Of a DNA stretch of 64,000 nucleotides, positions 59,742 to 64,000 are shown one piece after another. Each line of letters begins with the position of its first letter. Position 1 is the first letter of the stretch. Under the pieces are notes generated by a model, which saw only the letters and a list, made by a program, of their open reading frames with translations, ran no database searches and was not told the origin of the DNA. This stretch comes from Taxawa tesnikishii (nom. ined.) (taxonomy: Eukaryota; Ascomycota; Dothideomycetes; Dothideales), in contig JAPDRO010000012.1 in NCBI GenBank assembly GCA_030247885.1, positions 682,001 to 746,000 of the forward strand. Direction: 5' to 3'. A program made the translations under genes and the position numbers.

Positions 59742-60696
59742 TCATCGTCTCGAAGTTCCACCGAATCCGGTACTCTCATATCGAGAGCTTGAGGGGCTTG
59801 GGCTTGACGATCTTCCTCCACCGCTGCCCCAGTTAGAACCACGACTTCCCCAGCTCGACCCGCGCGAGCTCCCAACTTGAGGATCGGTTCTGGTACGGTT
59901 GCCTGCATAGTACCCTGCAGCTGCGCCGGTCGCCGCGCCGGTCCAGAATCCGGGTCGCCAACCTTGTTGGCCTGTGGTGCCGTAGGACGGTTTGGGTGGG
60001 GCACGAGGCGTGTAAGGCGGAGGCGGGTCGTCGGATCCATCGTCGAAGCCTCCACCGCCGCAGCCGCCGCGGAAGTTTGGTGGCTGTCTGTTGTTGCCGT
60101 TTCCAGTCCAGATAGACCTGACAATCAATGCAATGACGCCTGTGTCATGACATTAGTTCCTTGTGCACTTCCCCTGTGGAAGTACAATGTAGAGCTGGTA
60201 TCGACATACCGATGAACAGTGCCCAGAAGATGATCGGGAAGATCTCGTCCCAGAGTCTCCTTCCACGGAACCCTCCCTCGCCCCTTCGCCCATACTTCGC
60301 CTCCCCGGCCTCGGTGAGCACGAGCCGGTACTCGACGCCACAGCTATCCTTCAACACGTACGGATCGTCCGGCGAGCTGTAGCCCTCACAAGTCACATCT
60401 GTAGAGCCCAGTTTGAACTCCGGAGGCAAGCTGGCCTGGCATGTCCATTGCACGTTCGCATCATCATAGTCAGAGCCGGCGTTCTTGCATCGCAAGACGT
60501 CGACCTCGTAGAGGCCTTTGGCGTTGCCACCTACGCAGGTGAGTTGGGGTATCGCAGACACACGGCGGGCGGCGGTTTTTCGGCCGGCGCGGAAAGTGAG
60601 GGTTTGAACGTTGGAGAGCAGGACGCTGTTTGATGGAGCGCGGGCGGCGGTTGTGAAGGCGGCGAGCGCCAGCGGCAACAACTGCGATATGCGCAT
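59742..60696 (-). CDS. SARAF-like ER membrane protein (store-operated calcium entry regulator)
   Basis: Resembles SARAF (TMEM66), an ER membrane protein that damps store-operated calcium entry in animals; its role in fungi is not settled. Seen: signal peptide (MRISQLLPLALAAFTTAARA), a luminal domain with conserved SNVQTLTFRAGRKTAARR, QLTCVGG, VQWTCQASLPPEFKLG and CEGYSSPDDPYVLK, with paired Cys residues, one membrane helix (IFPIIFWALFIGVIALIV), and a cytosolic tail rich in Gly, Pro and Ser. Exons: 60210-60696 and 59742-60139, a 70-nt intron inside the membrane helix, exactly 295 codons. It shares a 264-bp promoter with PBN1, another ER protein. Confidence 0.9.
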
Positions 60697-60960
60697 TTTG
60701 CTGGAGGTCTGTTATATCTTTTGGTGATACAGTACTCGAAAGGGGATTTTGTTCAGTTCACTGAACCCATGGTGCTGTGGCGAGGCCACGTTGTGAAAAC
60801 CAATTGACGGTGAATGTTGTTGCCTTGATGAACGCCTTGCTAGTCTCTGCGTAGATCTGAGCACGGCGGGCGCAGCTCTCAGCACAACGTCTCGCGACGT
60901 CGCGTCTGGATGCTTTCGTTCGACTTGTGCGACCAATTACCATTATCTTAAGTCAAGAAG

Positions 60961-62764
60961 ATGAAACAGCGCATAACGTATCTCACGAAGACACCGGGCG
61001 GCGTCGATCCTGCCAGCCTAAGAGTAGGCAAAGACTCTCTTACAATCCCTGGTCTGGAGGCAGCAAAGGAATGGCGGATTACGCTTGGAGTCCAAGACCT
61101 GCCGCAGGAGGTACCGCTATCTCTTCGTTGAGCAGAAGCCAGAATTGATCGATTGACGGTTGATGTGCGAAGATATGGTCAGTTCTGAAGCAGACCCACG
61201 AGCTGCATATCCGCTGGGCTTCACCACAGAATCATGAATCTGTGACCCCTTCGTCTCTCGTGTGCCATCTGGATTACATGTTTTCTTCACGCCAAGGAGG
61301 GATAGTACAATGTATGTTTGAGCGGATCTGGTAAGGTCAAGCACACTGAGTGTAGGTAGCGACGGACTTTGTCCGTTAATCAAGACGCTTTTTGGCAATG
61401 AGTTGCTGTGCCATTCCGTAAAGGTAAAGCACCGTCTTCGGTCCATACCCCACTGCTCATGTTTACTGTCTTGTAGGAGTCCTTCTCTTCGCCTCCCATA
61501 CTGTCCGAGCGTTTTGCGATGTCCTCAGCGTTCCAGTACTATCAACCATTGCCAAGCCTGAACGACTTCATCGCATACGTGCAGCACCATACATGTTCCG
61601 GCGAAGACATAACCTGCTTGAAGCAAATAATGGCTCTGAGGTCAGCGGCATCTGTCGATATCGACTTCGATGCTATATCGCATGCACTCGTTATCGATGC
61701 CTTCTGGGCTCAAGCTCCAGGCGGCGATGTGTGGCGGGAGACCATCAGCAGGCGCTCGTCTGCGGACAGCGTCGAGGTCGGGGTGCTGAACCGCGAAAGA
61801 CCCAAGACCGAGGAGGAAGAGGAGCTTTCGGTCGGTGGGTTTCTCACGGTCCTCGGAGAAGACGAGAAGCCAAGTGAGTCTGTTTGGTTGTATCGTATCT
61901 GATGTTCCGATACGAATCACTGACCAGCACCTCTCAGGCACAGTCATGTTCTCCTTCCCTTCACGTCACCATCCGCTCCCCGACGAATCTCAACAGCTCA
62001 CTTTCCGAGCTCACTTCAAACAGCCTATGGGTCTGCATCCAACCCTTCAGCTCTCCTTCCCGACCGCCCATCTGACCCCACCCTCCGAATCATGCGCTCT
62101 GCACGCCTACCTTACGCTCCCTTCCACCATCTTCATCGACCGCTACCAGCTCTCAGATCCACTTTTTCTGGCCTCTCAAAACTTGACTTTCCTCCGCGTT
62201 CTGAGTGGCGAAACGGACCTCGAGGCACCCGTCTGGGTCATCAAGCGCTGGGGTTCGGCCGCCTTGTTCGAGCTTGCACAACCTCCTGAGCCCGCTTCCG
62301 ATTCCGGTGCAGCAGAGAAAGGTTTAGCGGAGTGGACGGCCAGCATCCCGCTCCACCTACGGTACCTGTCTCCGCTCAACTCAAGTACCTTCCTGATCGG
62401 CACATCGGACCAGCGTGAAATCGGCGTGCCTTGGCCGACGGTTTTCTGGGCTTGCGAGGCAGAAGAGGGCCTCAAGATGGGCACTAACCCGTTCGATAGG
62501 GTCAACCTGGGCTATGATGGTTTGTTCGGGCCTAAGACGATGTTCTATCACGTCCCGCCCGCGAGTGTCGGCAGTGGACGGTTAATGGAGCCGCTCCGCG
62601 TGCCTGTTGCGGATGCGGCCAAGACACGAAACGTCAGTATCGGCACCGCGGCAGCGGTGTTTTTGGGATTCATGTGGATATGCTGGCAGCTTGGGAAGGT
62701 TTGGTCACGGAGGGGTTATGGTAATGAACAGCCCAGAGTAAAGGTGGAGGGGAAGAGGAAATGA
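60961..62764 (+). CDS. PBN1: GPI-mannosyltransferase I subunit Pbn1 (PIG-X)
   Basis: Pbn1 is the ER membrane partner of Gpi14 that adds the first mannose to GPI precursors. The protein begins MKQRITYLTKTPGGVDPASL, continues with HELHIRW and FVSRVPSGLHVFFTP, LCPLIKTLFGNEL and FQYYQPLPSLNDFIAY, and ends with the PIG-X luminal beta-domain and one C-terminal membrane helix (IGTAAAVFLGFMWICWQL) before a short basic tail. Exons: 60961-61110, 61183-61311, 61360-61423, 61477-61873, 61938-62764. Two missing bases are inferred: at GG near 61110-61111 (needed for QEVLKQTHEL across the first intron) and at C4 61246-61249 (VTP/FVSRV). With them the coding length is 523 codons. Smaller open frames at 61519 and 61835 are only parts of this gene. 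Confidence 0.88.
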
Positions 62765-63416
62765 GAATCAGGCTTTCTCGATCAAATGTGCTTCTGGTAT
62801 TGGTAGGGCAGTCAAAATCTGTGATGAGATTAAAGTAGGACCCGTGTCTCCTGTATGGAGTGCTAACGTGGTCGTCTTTCACCGGGCTCTGGGTTTCTGA
62901 TTCAATGTCCCTTCAGGAACGAATAATGGGACCGACTGTCGGATGGTTTGTTCTGAGTATCTCACCCACGTTGCCGAGTGGAGGTGATGAAGCAGGGCAT
63001 GGCGCTTGGAGAGGGTGAGAGGTTACCGCCTGTCAAGGAGATGGTCAGTTATGTGAATGGAAGAGCGTTCGACAACAACTGGGACTAGGCACTACAAACG
63101 ATTGCAGACTTCATGCCATGGGTATATTCCAAAAGCATTGTACGAACGAGCACGTTTCGTTGCATATGGATGAAGTGGCTTGGCATGCAGGCCAATGCTA
63201 TCGGTATGCGGAGATGGCCGGTCGCCCGCCGGAGGGCCGCTATCGTGGCATCCAGGCTGCCCGCGCACTCGAAAAGTCGGCGTAGCCTTATTGGGAAAAC
63301 AGTTCTGCAGCCTTGAAATGGGTGTGGATTAGCGTGTCTTCTTCATGAACGATGCAAACTGCATGTTGAGCGAGGTCGTGCACTGTCTTGCCGTCCTGGT
63401 AGAGTTGGCGATTGTC

Positions 63417-63440
63417 GTGCACGTGCACGTGCACGTGCAC
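63417..63440. repeat. (GTGCAC)4 palindromic hexanucleotide array
   Basis: Four exact copies of the self-complementary unit GTGCAC, so the 24-bp tract is a perfect palindrome and can form a hairpin or cruciform. It lies about 290 bp upstream of the pirin-like ATG. The related core CACGTG, an E-box, is created at each junction. Confidence 0.9.
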
Positions 63441-63704
63441 ACTGCACACTTTCTCGGGCAGGAACAACCTTTTCTCCCGTTGACAAGCCGAATCCGGCGT
63501 CGAGCAAAGTCGAGCCCTGTGGCTTATCTGATTGCTTAATCATGATTTGCAATGCACGCATCCCATCTACACGAGTATGGTGGGGCGCGAAGGAGGCTCA
63601 TGCTTGCTTCAACAACCCACTACCCAATGAATCTCTATCATCAACAGTGACCCAGTACTCACTCCTCTTTCCACTGTCTTCCTTCTTTTTCTTCTCCCCG
63701 TTCC

Positions 63705-63712
63705 TATAAATA
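63705..63712 (+). promoter_or_regulatory. TATA box (TATAAATA)
   Basis: A consensus TATAAATA only 18 bp before the first ATG of the pirin-like gene. If used, transcription would start near or after that ATG, favouring the downstream ATG at 63886. Confidence 0.55.
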
Positions 63713-63729
63713 AATCACTCTCCTCCTCT

Positions 63730-64000
63730 ATGCGTCTGCTCCTCTCCGTCCTTGTTTGCATCGCCGCAATCGTCTTCTACCAACGCGACTACATGCTAAG
63801 ACAGTTCTCCAACTTGATCAACAGGTCTCCAGGCATCCTCAGAAACACGACACCAAACCTCGCGGCAAACATCTCAGCAGCTACAATGTCGACCGCAGCC
63901 GCCCCTTCCTCCTCCGCCTTTGTCGGCCTGCCGGTTATTCCGCCCAACGACCCCTCCCTAACCGCAACCAAATCCGTGCCTCGCGGCATCCGCAAGGTCT
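63730..64000 (+). CDS. Probable pirin, N-terminal part (runs off the window)
   Basis: Open frame from the ATG at 63730 to the window end. The last visible residues, VPRGIRKV, match the start of the pirin cupin domain, whose family continues with an AQEQ and RVRRS segment that is outside the window. Pirins are iron-binding nuclear or cytosolic proteins, some with quercetinase activity. The first 52 codons include a hydrophobic stretch (LLLSVLVCIAAIVF). The second in-frame start at 63886 (MSTAAAPSSS) looks like a normal pirin N-terminus and fits better with the TATA position. The call rests on few residues. Confidence 0.5.
   Translation, partial: MRLLLSVLVCIAAIVFYQRDYMLRQFSNLINRSPGILRNTTPNLAANISAATMSTAAAPSSSAFVGLPVIPPNDPSLTATKSVPRGIRKV

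Larger units (their letters stand above)
62765..63729. promoter_or_regulatory. Intergenic region before the pirin-like gene
   Basis: About 965 bp between two plus-strand genes. It holds a perfect (GTGCAC)4 array and a TATA-like element, both listed. Short open frames on both strands have no domain. Confidence 0.5.

Noticed and set aside
1-64000. A secondary-metabolite or defence gene cluster around the P450 and Ppo genes
   Set aside because: The neighbours are housekeeping genes (RPB3, TSC13, CTF8, eEF2); there is no PKS, NRPS, terpene cyclase, cluster regulator, NLR or HET gene.
1-64000. Transposons or virus-derived elements
   Set aside because: No reverse transcriptase, integrase, transposase or capsid-like segment and no long terminal or inverted repeats were seen by eye. 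A repeat library search would be decisive.

Overview
The window is nuclear DNA of a filamentous ascomycete (Pezizomycotina). Genes are densely packed on both strands. Introns are short, mostly 45-70 nt, with GT-AG ends and a CTAAC/CTGAC-like branch site, and the proteins are of fungal type (Ppo oxygenase, Csf1, Kre6/Skn1-like GH16, CTDK-I cyclin, Rvs161, Pbn1). The style suggests Dothideomycetes, but that is an impression from protein resemblance and not a proof. I found no transposon, virus-like element, rRNA, CRISPR or tRNA gene. The window looks like an ordinary housekeeping chromosome arm and not an accessory region.

Layout. 0-12.9 kb: C-terminus of a mitochondrial PDK-type kinase, RPB3, a fatty-acid dioxygenase/P450 fusion (minus), TSC13 enoyl reductase, a small unknown gene (minus), an unknown type II membrane protein, and CTF8. 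13.5-29.2 kb: a cytochrome P450, eEF2 (minus) and the giant CSF1 (minus, about 9.7 kb). 29.5-43.2 kb: a DUF300/TMEM184 membrane protein, a Kre6-like cell-wall protein, phospholipase D and the CTDK-I cyclin CTK2 (minus). 44-51.5 kb: ribulose-phosphate epimerase (minus), a SAM methyltransferase, an unknown membrane protein (minus) and a weak hypothetical. 51.5-53.1 kb: a gene-poor block. 53.1-64 kb: mitochondrial Trp-tRNA synthetase (minus), RVS161, AOS1 (minus), an unknown conserved gene, SARAF (minus), PBN1, and the start of a probable pirin.

The genes do not form one pathway or cluster. Several are arranged head to head with a short shared promoter: MSW1/RVS161 (386 bp), SARAF/PBN1 (264 bp) and AOS1/unknown (687 bp). 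Several act on lipids or at the ER (Tsc13, Csf1, SARAF, Pbn1, phospholipase D, Ppo), but I see no evidence that they are co-regulated.

The strongest unexpected signal concerns the sequence itself. In nine otherwise conserved genes, homology-guided reading needs a jump between frames, always as if one base were missing. I count 14 such places, mostly in runs of G or C. Adding one base at each makes the exon lengths of every affected gene sum to whole codons. RPB3, an essential gene, has three. The simplest reading is homopolymer under-calling in the assembly. Any automatic gene model here will be truncated or carry false introns.
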